Below are positions 1-9,624 of a stretch of 64,000 bases of DNA, piece after piece. Below the pieces are notes generated by a model, which searched no databases, was not told the origin of the DNA, and saw only the letters and a list, made by a program, of their open reading frames with translations. The DNA comes from Ogataea parapolymorpha DL-1 (taxonomy: Eukaryota; Ascomycota; Pichiomycetes; Pichiales; Pichiaceae), in assembly GCF_000187245.1 (NCBI RefSeq), contig NC_027863.1:1-64000 (forward strand), in the 5' to 3' direction. A program made the position numbers and the translations under genes. Numbering within the stretch: position 1 is the first letter of the stretch; every line of letters starts with the position of its first letter.

Positions 1-285
1 CTGTGCAAACCCACTGCCTCGTCTATGAATATCTCAATTGCCACATGTCGTCACCATATTGCAGCCTCAATCATTTCGAAAACAATAATGTGTTCGATTC
101 GAAACCTTGTTTCTTGGATAGGAAATTTAAGCGATAGCCGCACTTAGCATTCCACACTTTTTCCCAGCGCCCAAAGATAAATTTGCTGAGCATTATTATT
201 CAAGTTGCATATTGATTTTCGGCTAGATCCTCGAGAACGCCCCAATTAACATTATGTTATGAAAAACTCTAATTCTCTTCTTTAA

Positions 286-1689
286 CTACTCAACTTGGCT
301 AGTTTTCTGCATAACTGGTGCTGACTGACTTGTGCTCCAATATCCTTGCATTGCCTCGTTTGCCATTTTGCGGACGGCGATTTGACCCGGGGTCAGACCT
401 TCCTCATTCACGTCAAACGGAACCAAACCCAGCGCTTGTTTGCCCTCCAGCGACAGCAAGTGCTCCTCACGTCCCCGATCCTCATACGACGACTCGTCAG
501 GACCATCATCATATTCGTACCTAAAGTCTCGTGGCTTTGCTCCTGATTCGAAGCACTCTCTCGAGTCCTTCAAAGTCTCAATGTTGTAAGGACACAGCGG
601 GGTGTGTGCAATATAGACGACAGACGACTCCTTGTCGCCTTTGTGCTCCTCGTCCACTTCGTGCAAAAGATCTGCGTGCCACAAGACAAAGTCGCCGGGC
701 TTGACGTAAGGAATGCCAACCACGCTCTTGTCATGCTGCAAATGCGGAAACATGGCCCTGTCGTTTGCCATGAACTGACCAGAGCCAGGTGTTGCGCCTG
801 GGAACTGTGCAGAGCTCAGGTCCAAATTGCCCCGCTCATCAAAGAAGGGTCTGAGCAAAATGTACGCCAAAACACATTTCAGGTCCGGCAAAAACCAGAT
901 GGTTCCCTCGCCAGGCTTGGCGTCAGAAAGAGCCAACCAACCCTGGAACGAGCGAAACACACTGCACGTAGACCCGTTGCTACTCATACCTTGGTACAGA
1001 TCCTGATTTGCAGAAGGACGTCTGTCAATGAGGTTTGGATCCCAGTCTTCCCATCGGCCTTCGAAAATCTCCCGATACACGTCTCTGTACTGCTCGTCCT
1101 CCCACCGTTCGATAGAGCTCGAGTCCAGATGCAGTGGGAGCGTGCTGTCGCGCCCGGGGTATCGGATTCTCAAACGGTCAGCATACACAACTTGCGAGTC
1201 CATGTCCAGAAGAGCGTCAGGGTCGTTGTTTTTGTACAACTTACCAACAGCCTTCATAAGCTGAACCATGCGAGGGTGGCTTCTTGCCTCCACTTGTGCC
1301 TTCGACCAATGAATAAACCAATTGCTGGTGACACCAGTGCGTGGAGTCCCGGTGATACCAGGATGGCTCTTGATGTACTTCTTGGTATCCTCTCTCCACT
1401 GGTTGCACTGCTCATCGTCGATCACGTCGCGGATAATCAAGCAGCCGCGGGCGTGGATCAGAGAAGTCATCTCCTCGGTAAAACCACCGTTCTCAATGTC
1501 CCCCCAGTTGACCTCTGGGATGTAAGACGAGCCTGCACGGCTGATCTCGTCGGCCTTTCTGTCCAGAGCTTTCAGTAGTCTTCCCCAGGAGGCCTGGACA
1601 GCCTCGCGGTTTTCTGGCCTGATGATTTCGCGCTTGAGTTCCTTGAAGCGGCTCTCCAGTCTTAGTGTTGTGATAGTTGTGGTGGTCAT
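286..1689 (-). CDS. DUF1479 (YbiU-like) Fe/2OG dioxygenase-like protein
   Basis: A 467-residue protein that reads as the DUF1479 family, a cupin-fold group related to iron/2-oxoglutarate oxygenases whose substrate is not known to me. A probable metal-binding H-x-D is at H187/D189 (context LPLHLDSS), and a distal histidine lies in the WHADLLHEV segment (H338 or H343). Length is normal for the fungal family. The ATG at 1689 is preceded by a TATA-like tatata run near 1717 and a CGG palindrome. It lies 126 bp downstream of a Zn2Cys6 gene on the same strand, suggesting a regulator-enzyme pair. Fold and family are fairly sure; the reaction is not. Confidence 0.85.
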   Translation of the reverse strand: MTTTTITTLRLESRFKELKREIIRPENREAVQASWGRLLKALDRKADEISRAGSSYIPEVNWGDIENGGFTEEMTSLIHARGCLIIRDVIDDEQCNQWREDTKKYIKSHPGITGTPRTGVTSNWFIHWSKAQVEARSHPRMVQLMKAVGKLYKNNDPDALLDMDSQVVYADRLRIRYPGRDSTLPLHLDSSSIERWEDEQYRDVYREIFEGRWEDWDPNLIDRRPSANQDLYQGMSSNGSTCSVFRSFQGWLALSDAKPGEGTIWFLPDLKCVLAYILLRPFFDERGNLDLSSAQFPGATPGSGQFMANDRAMFPHLQHDKSVVGIPYVKPGDFVLWHADLLHEVDEEHKGDKESSVVYIAHTPLCPYNIETLKDSRECFESGAKPRDFRYEYDDGPDESSYEDRGREEHLLSLEGKQALGLVPFDVNEEGLTPGQIAVRKMANEAMQGYWSTSQSAPVMQKTSQVE

Positions 1690-1736
1690 TGCCGACTACC
1701 CCAGACCCCCCTGGCTTATATATTATTTTCTTCCTC

Positions 1737-1764
1737 CTGCGGGCAAAAAACAATGCTACCGCAG
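1737..1764. promoter_or_regulatory. Inverted CTGCGG/CCGCAG, candidate Zn2Cys6 operator
   Basis: Perfect 6-bp inverted repeat: CTGCGG at 1737-1742 and CCGCAG at 1759-1764, giving CGG-N16-CCG. It sits about 50 bp upstream of the DUF1479 ATG, just beyond a TATA-like run. Zn2Cys6 dimers classically bind paired CGG triplets, and the adjacent regulator (1816-3507) is the obvious candidate; this link is inferred. Confidence 0.4.
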
Positions 1765-1815
1765 CGAGAGAAACAATGTTTTGGTCGTGGCACACCCAAC
1801 AAAATGACCCGCGGG

Positions 1816-3507
1816 CTAGAATCCGTTGTTTGCTAGCCACTCACCAAAGAGGTCTTCGTCCGTTGCCACCACTCTCTTCGGAACATCGCCTCCTGTCCGC
1901 TTGCCGATCCTTTCGTACAACGCATCGAAACGCATCAAGGCAAGCTGCGTCACGTGTGTTTGTTCGGCCAGCGCGGACAGATTGTTGCGGTAGCACTCGA
2001 CCTGGCTCTTCCAAGCCTCGCCGTCAACCTTGCTTTGTGCAATTACGTAGAAGGCAAGCATGCAGGTTCCCACAATTGAGAAGTTCATCTGTGAGTAGCA
2101 CCACCAGAAGCCGTCAAACTGCAGGCCCGTAAGAAACACGTTGAACTCGCTGCAGTAGTTTAGAGCCCGTGAGGTCAGAGACGCGTAGCACGCATCTGTA
2201 TCTGTGTAGAGGATTGACCGACAGCATGACAGTGCCAGCGTTGTCTTCGCGAGCACCAACGAAGCCATAGGTCCGGCAGGACTTGCGACTGGAAAGTACA
2301 TTGTGTCGATTGCATCTATCCTGTTTAAAAGCTCGATGCCGATCGCCATGGACTCCTCAGCTGGTCTCTGCAGAGCCTTGACCGTGTAGAACCGCGTTAG
2401 CAGCTCGGAAAGTACTTTGGTCAGGCGCACCATCACAAGGAACATCTGTACTCCCGGAACCGTGTCCTCGTAGTCGCTTTCCTCGTAGTCGCTTTCGCTG
2501 ATCTCGCCGACACTGAAATCGTCGCTGTGAATGTGTGAAGGACGCGACAATCCCAGGCTCTCCCACTTGTCGTGCACGTATATCAGCCACCAGAGCCTGC
2601 GTCGCATAGCCTTTTCTCGCCATGGGATGTCCCAGCCGACGGGGTCAATGTGCAGTCCCAGTTCCTGTGCAGACGCAACGAGAGACGCTGTCTGTACCCA
2701 ATGGCGCGGGAAGTTGGCGTCTCGAATGATCATCGGGCGCTCGTGCAGCTTCAGAAGGGTTGCCTGGACGGTCTGCATCGTCGACGCTCCTTGCTCCAGT
2801 GGGAGAGCGCGCGCAGTGAAGTCTGAGAGTTTGAACCAATCGGCAGCCTTCTTCTCAACCACAGATTTGTCGGAGAAAAACGGATATGCCACCACGTACA
2901 TCGAAGCAAGAAGAGTCGCAGAGATCGTCCCGTTGCGCAGTTCCTCATAGAAAACTGACTGGTTCATGATGGGATACGAGGAGTTCACCACAGAGAAATA
3001 CGTCTCCAACAAGCTGTCTTCTACCGGCTTGGCCGCCTCCCTCACAGCATCTACCTCGTAGCACCCCGGGCGTGGCTCGAGATACTCGGTGGGGTGCATA
3101 GCAAACACAATCGGCGTTTGCGCGCTAGTATTCTTCAGCAAATATGTTGTCCCTGAATCTGCCCCTGCTGCCTCCCCAATTCTTCTCAACAGCCACGGAT
3201 CCCGGTCTCCACTAAATCCCACAAACAAGCTAGTTTTGCCGTTATGGAGCTCCAATGCGTTGTTCTCGGCAGGAGCAACGTCTGGTCGCCGCTCGAGTCG
3301 AAAAATGCAAGGGTTGGCCGTCTCCACCTTCCAGCTGTCTGGACGCTTCTTCTTGATAGGGCCCGTAGTGTACGTGCACGACTGGTTGCGAAGACCACAT
3401 CCCTCGCACTTGTCTGCCTTCTCTTTTTTCAGACACGCCATGCGCCGCCGCCGACAGAAATCACATGGCCGGCTTTTACGACTTCTATATTTTCGTGTCT
3501 CAGCCAT
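1816..3507 (-). CDS. Zn2Cys6 transcription factor
   Basis: A 563-residue fungal regulator. The N-terminal zinc cluster uses C15, C18, C25, C34, C37 and C44, followed by the basic stretch KKKRP. The third-to-fourth cysteine loop is longer (8 residues) than usual. A fungal-specific transcription factor domain occupies the middle, with the typical RRRLWWLIYVHDKW and GLSRPSHI segments. It is nuclear by family. It probably controls the DUF1479 gene immediately downstream on the same strand, and perhaps the amino-acid permease upstream; both are inferred from position only. Confidence 0.9.
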   Translation of the reverse strand: MAETRKYRSRKSRPCDFCRRRRMACLKKEKADKCEGCGLRNQSCTYTTGPIKKKRPDSWKVETANPCIFRLERRPDVAPAENNALELHNGKTSLFVGFSGDRDPWLLRRIGEAAGADSGTTYLLKNTSAQTPIVFAMHPTEYLEPRPGCYEVDAVREAAKPVEDSLLETYFSVVNSSYPIMNQSVFYEELRNGTISATLLASMYVVAYPFFSDKSVVEKKAADWFKLSDFTARALPLEQGASTMQTVQATLLKLHERPMIIRDANFPRHWVQTASLVASAQELGLHIDPVGWDIPWREKAMRRRLWWLIYVHDKWESLGLSRPSHIHSDDFSVGEISESDYEESDYEDTVPGVQMFLVMVRLTKVLSELLTRFYTVKALQRPAEESMAIGIELLNRIDAIDTMYFPVASPAGPMASLVLAKTTLALSCCRSILYTDTDACYASLTSRALNYCSEFNVFLTGLQFDGFWWCYSQMNFSIVGTCMLAFYVIAQSKVDGEAWKSQVECYRNNLSALAEQTHVTQLALMRFDALYERIGKRTGGDVPKRVVATDEDLFGEWLANNGF

Positions 3508-3523
3508 GTTTAAAAAATTATGC

Positions 3524-3546
3524 TTACCTTATATTTTTACCTTATA
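3524..3546. repeat. Direct repeat TTACCTTATA x2
   Basis: The 10-mer TTACCTTATA occurs at 3524-3533 and 3537-3546 (13-bp period), immediately upstream of the Zn2Cys6 gene starting at 3507. On the transcribed strand it reads TATAAGGTAA twice, so it may supply tandem TATA-like elements or a binding site. Function unknown. Confidence 0.35.
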
Positions 3547-3718
3547 CCGGGCAGGGGTCGGTGTAGTTCTTAAACTTGGCCACCCTAATATTTCTATCTA
3601 CTCTATCTCTCAGCTATTTAGTCTCCCCCTTGTAGAACTCATAATCGATGTACCCGTGCGCTGGGTCCGGCGCCCAGTAGAGTGTGTCCCTCTCATACTT
3701 GTTTAGCACTTAGAGTCA

Positions 3719-5317
3719 TCAACAAAAAATCTTATCCATGACTTTTGCAGCCTTGTTGTCGTACTCTAGATCTTCTTCATCCTCAGGATATGAAAAGTCA
3801 ATCTTGTCAAGTGGAATCTCTCTAAAGTCACGGGTCCACAGTTTATATCCGAGCCAGAAAACAAAATAAAGAATCAAAGAAATGTAAGCCGCAAAGAAGT
3901 TTTGTGTATCCCATGGTATGAAAGCAGTAAACCCCTGGGTAATGGCAACAAGAACAAGCATGAAACATGCAAATATAGCTGAGTAAGGCTGTAGTGGGGA
4001 CTTGTATATCGGAATTGAACTTCTGTCAATTCCTTGTCTTTTTAGCCCGTAGTAATACCTTAGAAAGGCATAGTTGATCAAAGCCCAACAAATGAATCCA
4101 AACTCGGTGACAAGATTCATGAGCCAATTGAAGACCTGTGCGGCAGTATTGTTCAAGGTGAGAAGTGCAAGAAGTCCAAACGCACCGTTGAAAAGAACAG
4201 AGTAGTAGGGAACGCCGTTTCTATTGGTCTTGATCAACCACTTGGGGCAGAAACCGTACTTGGTTCCATAGTAATAGGATCTTGAAGGAATATAAATTTG
4301 AGTGTTGGCAGCAGAGAATGCAGCAATTAAGATGCCACCATTGACAATTGATGGAAGGACCTTAACACCAGCATTTTCGACTGCAATCACAAATGGGGAC
4401 TGGGCACCATTACCAGCACCAGCATTGATGGCGCTCAAAAGGTTGGGGTCGTTAGAAGCAACCATAAGCGACACCATAAATAATGATAGCACGTTGAATG
4501 TCACAACACGAATTGCGACTGATTTCATCACAGCAGGTGCCAGCTTTCTAAAGTTGGGAGTTTCTCCACTTGCAAGTCCAATTGTTTCACTTCCTTGGTA
4601 ACCAAAAGCAGCGTTCACCAGAACTCTCCAAACTCCAAGAAATTTTCCTACAGGCTTATCTGTAAGGTAATTAACAAACGGTCCAGGATTTCTCCAGTAC
4701 TGGAAGCCTGTGGTTTTGTGCAATGGATTGCCTCCACACGTAGCTATCAAGCAAAAGAAGATGCTGCCAACGAACAAAATCAATTTTATCATAGTGACCC
4801 AAAACTCAACTTCCCCGTATGCTCCAACATCCACTATGTTAACCATGATGATAATGAATGTGAATATGAGGACAGTCGCCCAATCAGGTAGCTTTTTATC
4901 AGTGTCCCAAAACCCGATAAGCAGGCATATTGAAGAGATCTCAGAAGGGAGCGTGAGACTAAAACTAAGAGCATTAGACCATGTGAAGGCAAACGCTGTG
5001 GACTTATCAATGAATCTTGCCATAATTTCGATAAAATTCCCCTCGCGGCCCAGATAAGCACACATCTCGGCGAGAGAAAAAATCGTGCACATTGTTATCA
5101 CACCCATTAGGGCATACGAGATGAGCATACCCACAGGACCAGCAATTGCAAGAGCGCCTCCACTTCCAATGAGCAGTCCAACACCAAGGGATCCCCCGAG
5201 AGCTATGAAATTGACATGTCTCGGCCTTAGGTTTCTCTTCAGTCCTTGCTGCACAGACGAAACTGAAGAGGAGTCTGAATCCACAACTGTAACAACAGGC
5301 TGCTTTTGTTCTTTCAT
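3719..5317 (-). CDS. Amino-acid permease (APC superfamily, yeast YAT type)
   Basis: A 532-residue plasma-membrane amino-acid permease. It shows the family N-terminal signature RNLRPRHVNFIALGGSLGVG, followed by about 12 hydrophobic segments and a charged C-terminal tail. I start at the ATG at 5317 (MKEQKQP); the longer frame to 5395 begins with TTG and has no earlier ATG. The substrate cannot be read from sequence; Agp2-, Dip5- or Gap1-like transport are all possible. The upstream region carries CTTATC at 5430-5435, GATAAG at 5478-5483 and GATAA at 5488-5492, consistent with GATA-factor nitrogen control. Confidence 0.9.
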   Translation of the reverse strand: MKEQKQPVVTVVDSDSSSVSSVQQGLKRNLRPRHVNFIALGGSLGVGLLIGSGGALAIAGPVGMLISYALMGVITMCTIFSLAEMCAYLGREGNFIEIMARFIDKSTAFAFTWSNALSFSLTLPSEISSICLLIGFWDTDKKLPDWATVLIFTFIIIMVNIVDVGAYGEVEFWVTMIKLILFVGSIFFCLIATCGGNPLHKTTGFQYWRNPGPFVNYLTDKPVGKFLGVWRVLVNAAFGYQGSETIGLASGETPNFRKLAPAVMKSVAIRVVTFNVLSLFMVSLMVASNDPNLLSAINAGAGNGAQSPFVIAVENAGVKVLPSIVNGGILIAAFSAANTQIYIPSRSYYYGTKYGFCPKWLIKTNRNGVPYYSVLFNGAFGLLALLTLNNTAAQVFNWLMNLVTEFGFICWALINYAFLRYYYGLKRQGIDRSSIPIYKSPLQPYSAIFACFMLVLVAITQGFTAFIPWDTQNFFAAYISLILYFVFWLGYKLWTRDFREIPLDKIDFSYPEDEEDLEYDNKAAKVMDKIFC

Positions 5318-7730
5318 TGAAGGTCTTGAGTATTCAGGAACAAAAATGAAAACCTTGTTATTATTCTGAGAATCGAAAAAAAGCGACCATTTCAAATGCC
5401 GCTTAGAATTGACCTGGCCCCTTAAAAATCTTATCTATTGTTTCGAGACCGAAACTGGAAAAAAGATATGCATCCCTGATAAGCTTTGATAAAAAAAAAT
5501 AACCGCTAGTGGTGTTGACCACTGTGGGTTTGCGTAGGCTAGGCAATAATAACAACGTTTAGTTTACATCTAAGAGTGGTGCAACGCATCCTAATCAAAG
5601 CTTGCTGTTTAATTCAGCCCAAGAAACTGCATTTAGGACCCTTTATCTTAAACTACAAAAATGGTTTCAGGTACCTTTGTCAGTGATTTCAAGAAAATCG
5701 AACACATTCACCCTTTTAAGTTCCAGTCCATAGTCTCCACATGTAATTTGGAGCACTCCAATTGCCAAAAAGTAGATGATTGGGTTTGAAGGTGAACCAA
5801 TGACATTTTCATCGTATCAGGACACACTTACTTGAAATTTACTAAGGAGAAACCTGTCAAGAGGATATCGTACCAGAGTAGGAGATGTGATATCACGCAG
5901 ATATCAAGACTTCTTCAGATTTTCGACTGCAGAGTGATCGGTGTGTAAAGTGTTTAAATTAGGGTTATTGATGTCACACTTTGGCACGACTTCCTGTTGC
6001 ATCAGACCGGGGCAATGCGAGTTGCCCAGCCAAAACTTGCCACCTCGAAGAAGGCAACTCGTATCTTGTCTGAGGATCCATTTTGGGATCACTTAGGCAG
6101 TGCGCATTTAAGCACTCTATATCTTTCATGAGTGAGGATTTATCAAGCAATTTGCTTGACCTCACTTATGATATTTTTGCACTCAAACTTAAGGCCGACG
6201 AAGAAGTCTCATGGCATTTTTGAACTTAATGTGCCTTCGCTAACTCCTTTTCAAATTGAACCCTTTTTTCTCTAGTAACCGCAATGGCCAATAGATGGAT
6301 ACAGCTTGTTTAGGGGTCACTGGCTTATGGTATATCAAATTGGACATCCGTGGCTCACTCCTGGGTGAGATCTCAGTTCGATGGTGTCAGTACATCCTAT
6401 ATGAGATAAGTTTGAGATTATGTTAAGCGTCCGAAATATATAGGAATCTGACCAAGTCACAGAAGACAAAAATGGGTTTCATTTTGAATTGACACAAAAC
6501 AGATAGAATATCTTATTACCACGAACATGATGGAGAAAATCCTTCCTTCCATCTCAACAGTACTCGAGGCAATCTAGAGATAGTGTATACAGAAATTGAG
6601 GCTTCTGTAACTACTCATGCAGACGCTTGAGAAGGGAGCAGGACATGGATATCTTGATTTCAAAAGGTGATCTGGCGTATTTTGTGTCATCAAGAACTAT
6701 GCTCACCCAGTTTTTGACTTCAATTGGGAGTTGTTGGCTAAGGTACTTTGGAGAGTTTAATGAATTGACTAAACACTAACAATACTACCTAATTGTTTCT
6801 ATGAGGTTCAGATGCGGACAAAAGGCTACAGGTCACGGTCTCTGCGGAATTGAAATCGCCTAGTTGGAATTCTATTTCCATTGTAAACCTAAATAGGGGG
6901 TGAAAATTTTTGAGACCTATTTTTGCCAAGATTCGCTAATCAAGTTTTGCCCGTCAAATGCTGCTGAATACAATCAAGGGGTGTTTTGCATAATGTGATT
7001 CAAACCCTTTGTTCGTATATGAATTAATTTCCATCCCCACATCTGGAGGCACCATTGAGCACTTCACAACCAGTCTGTTCACTGGCTCACAGTAGAGCAA
7101 CGACGGACTTAGATTCTTGAGGCAAATCGGTATACCTGTTCAGCCACAATTAAATTCCTATCTTTCGGACTTGCTTCTCTCTTTTGAGGAACACGGGGTG
7201 TGGGTCTCCGATCATATTGCGATATAGCGGCCGCATCCACGATTCGCGTGTAGATTCCTTATTGGTGAACACGGCTTTACTCCCGGCTCATTTACCGGCT
7301 TGTGGACCCTCTCAGTTGTGGCTTTTCAAAAATGATGATGTTTTTTTCAGGATTGATCCCATTTTTGCAGTTTGGTTAGTGGTTTAAGATGGCAGATTCC
7401 GCAAAAAAAAATTTCAAGAGTTGCTGACTTAAAATTGCTGCTTTCAGCCGAGTCAAGTGCAGTAGAGGAGTTGTCCCGAGTTTGGCAACTACTCAGGTAA
7501 TGTAGTTTCCTGACAGCTGACGGGGCGTATTTTCTTTCTTTCACATTCCGGTCTGCCAGCGCTGTACGCACGGCAGTGCAGAAGTCTTTTTTTTTTTTTT
7601 GGCTTTTTTTTTTCATTCATCCGTTTTAAGCAATTCTTCTCCGTGGTGTGATGCGAGCCACACCTTTGTTTCCGCCCATCGCTAGGGTAGTATATAATGC
7701 GCTTTCGATCTGCTAGAATTGTACTTCAAA
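5318..7730. other. 2.4 kb stretch without a convincing gene
   Basis: The longest gene-free stretch in the window, between a leftward permease and a rightward MFS gene. Only short open frames exist. One plus-strand frame from an ATG at 5661 stays partly open to about 6130 with five stops. Another short peptide-like run sits near 6680-6770. Neither matches a family I know, so decayed coding sequence is possible but unproven. The right end has T-runs at 7587-7600 and 7604-7613 and a TATA-like tatataat at 7691. A CGGCCGCA site lies at 7228-7235. No LTR, tRNA or recognisable transposon was seen. Confidence 0.5.
5430..5492. promoter_or_regulatory. GATA-motif cluster of the amino-acid permease
   Basis: Three GATAA-type motifs (CTTATC 5430-5435, GATAAG 5478-5483, GATAA 5488-5492) lie 113-175 bp upstream of the permease ATG. 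Such clusters are bound by Gln3/Gat1/Dal80-type GATA factors in yeasts; occupation here is inferred. Confidence 0.5.
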
Positions 7731-9341
7731 ATGTCTAAGGAGACTTCTAGCTCACGCACAGCTTCTGTAACACAGGTTCTTTCAGCTGGCGAAAAAGTGC
7801 CCGCTGTCGTGGACCAAAAAAATGCGGACGGCACATTAGCGTTCCTTGAACTCCACGATGAGGACTTCAAGAATTCACCGCTCACAGATGAAGAGGACTC
7901 CCGTATGACGAAAAAGGTTTTGATCGCCGTTATTTCTCTGGTCTCTATCATCAACACAATGCTGTATATTGACAAGGCTACCTTATCTTATGCGTCAATT
8001 CTCGGATTATATGAGTCAACAGGAATCGGAACTACGGAGTACGACGACTTGAACTCAATTTTCTATACTGGGTACACTGTGGGCCAGGCCTTGAACTTCG
8101 TGTTGCAGAAGGTCAATCAAAGGTACTTCCTGACGGTTACACTCTTTGTTTGGGCCATCTTGGTTTTCTGCCACTGTGCCGCTTACAACTTTGTGGGCTT
8201 GATTTTCCTCCGCTTGCTGCTTGGTGTCACAGAGAGTGTGGTTGTGCCCGCATTGGAAGTGACTATGCTTCAATTCTTTACTCCGCAACAAAGAGCAACT
8301 ATCCAGCCTATTTTCTGGGTTAGCTGTGTTGGTCCTCCAAATATTATTGCAGGTTTCATTGCCTATGGAGTTCTGTACGCAACAGGAACCATTCCGCCAT
8401 GGAAGATTTTCATGATCATTCTTGGTGGTATGACATTAATCGTTACTGCAGTGTGCTGGATTTGGTATCCTGCTGATCCTACGACAGCAAAGTTCCTCAC
8501 GACGAGAGAGAAATATTTCCTCATCAAAAAAGTTCACGCTACAAGCTCTTCGTCTATTACGCAAACTGTGATTAAACGCGATCAAATTGTCGAATGTCTT
8601 CGTGACCCTCTTTCGTGGCTCTTTTCCCTTGCAATGTTTTTGATCATGTTATCGAATAACCTTGCATACCAGCAAAATCTGCTTTATGTCGGTTTGGGTG
8701 TGTCCAACTTGGGCTCCACTCTTGTCAGCGTTGCCGGAGCAGGATTTTCTTGGGCTTATATGATATTTGGATCCGTCTTCATCTACTACTTCCCCAACCA
8801 AAGCCATTGGGCCACTTTCTTGGGTTGCGTGCCGGCGGTAGCTAGTGGTATAGCTATGGTGACAATTCCTTGGAGCAACAAGCTCGCATTGCTTGCGATG
8901 CTGGTGCTTGCAGGAAACACATTTGCGCTGGCCTACATTGTAATCTTGGGATGGAGTACTGCTGCCGCCAGTGGTAACACCAAACGTTATGTCAGACATT
9001 TGATGCTTATGGTGTCTTACGGTGTTTCGAACATTATTTCGCCACAACTTTGGAAGGGCAACCAGGGATATTCTGACCATGGCACGGGCCCACGTTACTA
9101 TGCTGCATGGACTATCCAAATTGTGCTCTCTTGGTTTGGAACAGCCGTGGTTGCGTTCGTGATTCACTACATCCTAAAAGCTAGAAATAAGGAGAGACTA
9201 GCAGCAAGAGATGATGACAGCGTCAAGGGAGTTGTTTTGGTGAAAGACCCAGAGACAGGCAAGACAATTGAAGAGGCAGTCGACATTGCTAATCTCGATC
9301 TCACCGATCTCCAAAACAAAAACTTTATATATCCTCTATGA
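7731..9341 (+). CDS. MFS transporter, Dal5/ACS (anion:cation symporter) type
   Basis: A 536-residue major-facilitator protein of the fungal allantoate/nicotinate-permease-like group. After a roughly 65-residue polar N-terminus come about 12 membrane segments, beginning with the typical YIDKATLSYASILGL. The C-terminal tail ends DLTDLQNKNFIYPL, a variant of the tail shared by three other ACS transporters in this window. The start is the ATG at 7731; the four-codon extension to 7719 begins with TTG. Substrate unknown: carboxylates, ureides, vitamins and dipeptides are all transported in this family. It is followed by the phytase gene on the same strand. Confidence 0.9.
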   Translation: MSKETSSSRTASVTQVLSAGEKVPAVVDQKNADGTLAFLELHDEDFKNSPLTDEEDSRMTKKVLIAVISLVSIINTMLYIDKATLSYASILGLYESTGIGTTEYDDLNSIFYTGYTVGQALNFVLQKVNQRYFLTVTLFVWAILVFCHCAAYNFVGLIFLRLLLGVTESVVVPALEVTMLQFFTPQQRATIQPIFWVSCVGPPNIIAGFIAYGVLYATGTIPPWKIFMIILGGMTLIVTAVCWIWYPADPTTAKFLTTREKYFLIKKVHATSSSSITQTVIKRDQIVECLRDPLSWLFSLAMFLIMLSNNLAYQQNLLYVGLGVSNLGSTLVSVAGAGFSWAYMIFGSVFIYYFPNQSHWATFLGCVPAVASGIAMVTIPWSNKLALLAMLVLAGNTFALAYIVILGWSTAAASGNTKRYVRHLMLMVSYGVSNIISPQLWKGNQGYSDHGTGPRYYAAWTIQIVLSWFGTAVVAFVIHYILKARNKERLAARDDDSVKGVVLVKDPETGKTIEEAVDIANLDLTDLQNKNFIYPL

Positions 9342-9493
9342 TCGCCAATCGTCAGACATACCCAGACTTGAGCGAGAGTTCGTTTACGGTTATAATATGC
9401 AAGCTGCAGGAAGCACGAGCACTTTCGAGGCAGTATAGAGAGAGATCGGGAGATTGTAGAGCAGTTTTGGGCCAGAACGGGCTTAATTCATCA

Positions 9494-9499
9494 CACGTG
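9494..9499. promoter_or_regulatory. CACGTG E-box upstream of phytase
   Basis: A CACGTG palindrome (context ACACGTGC) lies 126 bp upstream of the phytase/acid phosphatase ATG, with a TATA-like tataaatat at 9590. CACGTG is the core site of the Pho4-type bHLH activator of phosphate-starvation genes, and this promoter lacks the GATAA motifs common elsewhere in the block. Phosphate control is therefore a reasonable inference. Confidence 0.55.
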
Positions 9500-9624
9500 C
9501 TAAAAATTATTGTGGTCTACAATACTGCATGCAATATATTCACCCGGAATAGTAATTGTAAAATAAAAAATAATCCTTGATACTCCGCTATAAATATGGT
9601 CAATCTACCTCACTCTTGACCTCA

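Noticed and set aside
92..100. GTTCGATTC resembling a tRNA B-box
   Set aside because: No A-box at the right distance and no acceptor-stem pairing; likely chance.
604..1578. 324-codon open frame opposite the DUF1479 gene
   Set aside because: No start context or family; the minus-strand protein has the iron-ligand motifs and full family length.
5318..5395. N-terminal extensions starting with TTG or GTG (amino-acid permease here; also 7719, 9577, 17528, 17540, 26356, 26419, 34492, 39022, 46869, 51009, 53353, 55293)
   Set aside because: Yeast nuclear genes nearly always start at ATG, and the downstream ATG gives family-typical lengths in each case.
5515..5559. TGTTG...CAACG ends resembling a solo LTR
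   Set aside because: Only about 45 bp apart, with no target-site duplication or internal element sequence.
7184..7387. Short open frame in the gene-poor stretch
   Set aside because: 67 codons, no family, and it overlaps the likely promoter of the transporter at 7731.
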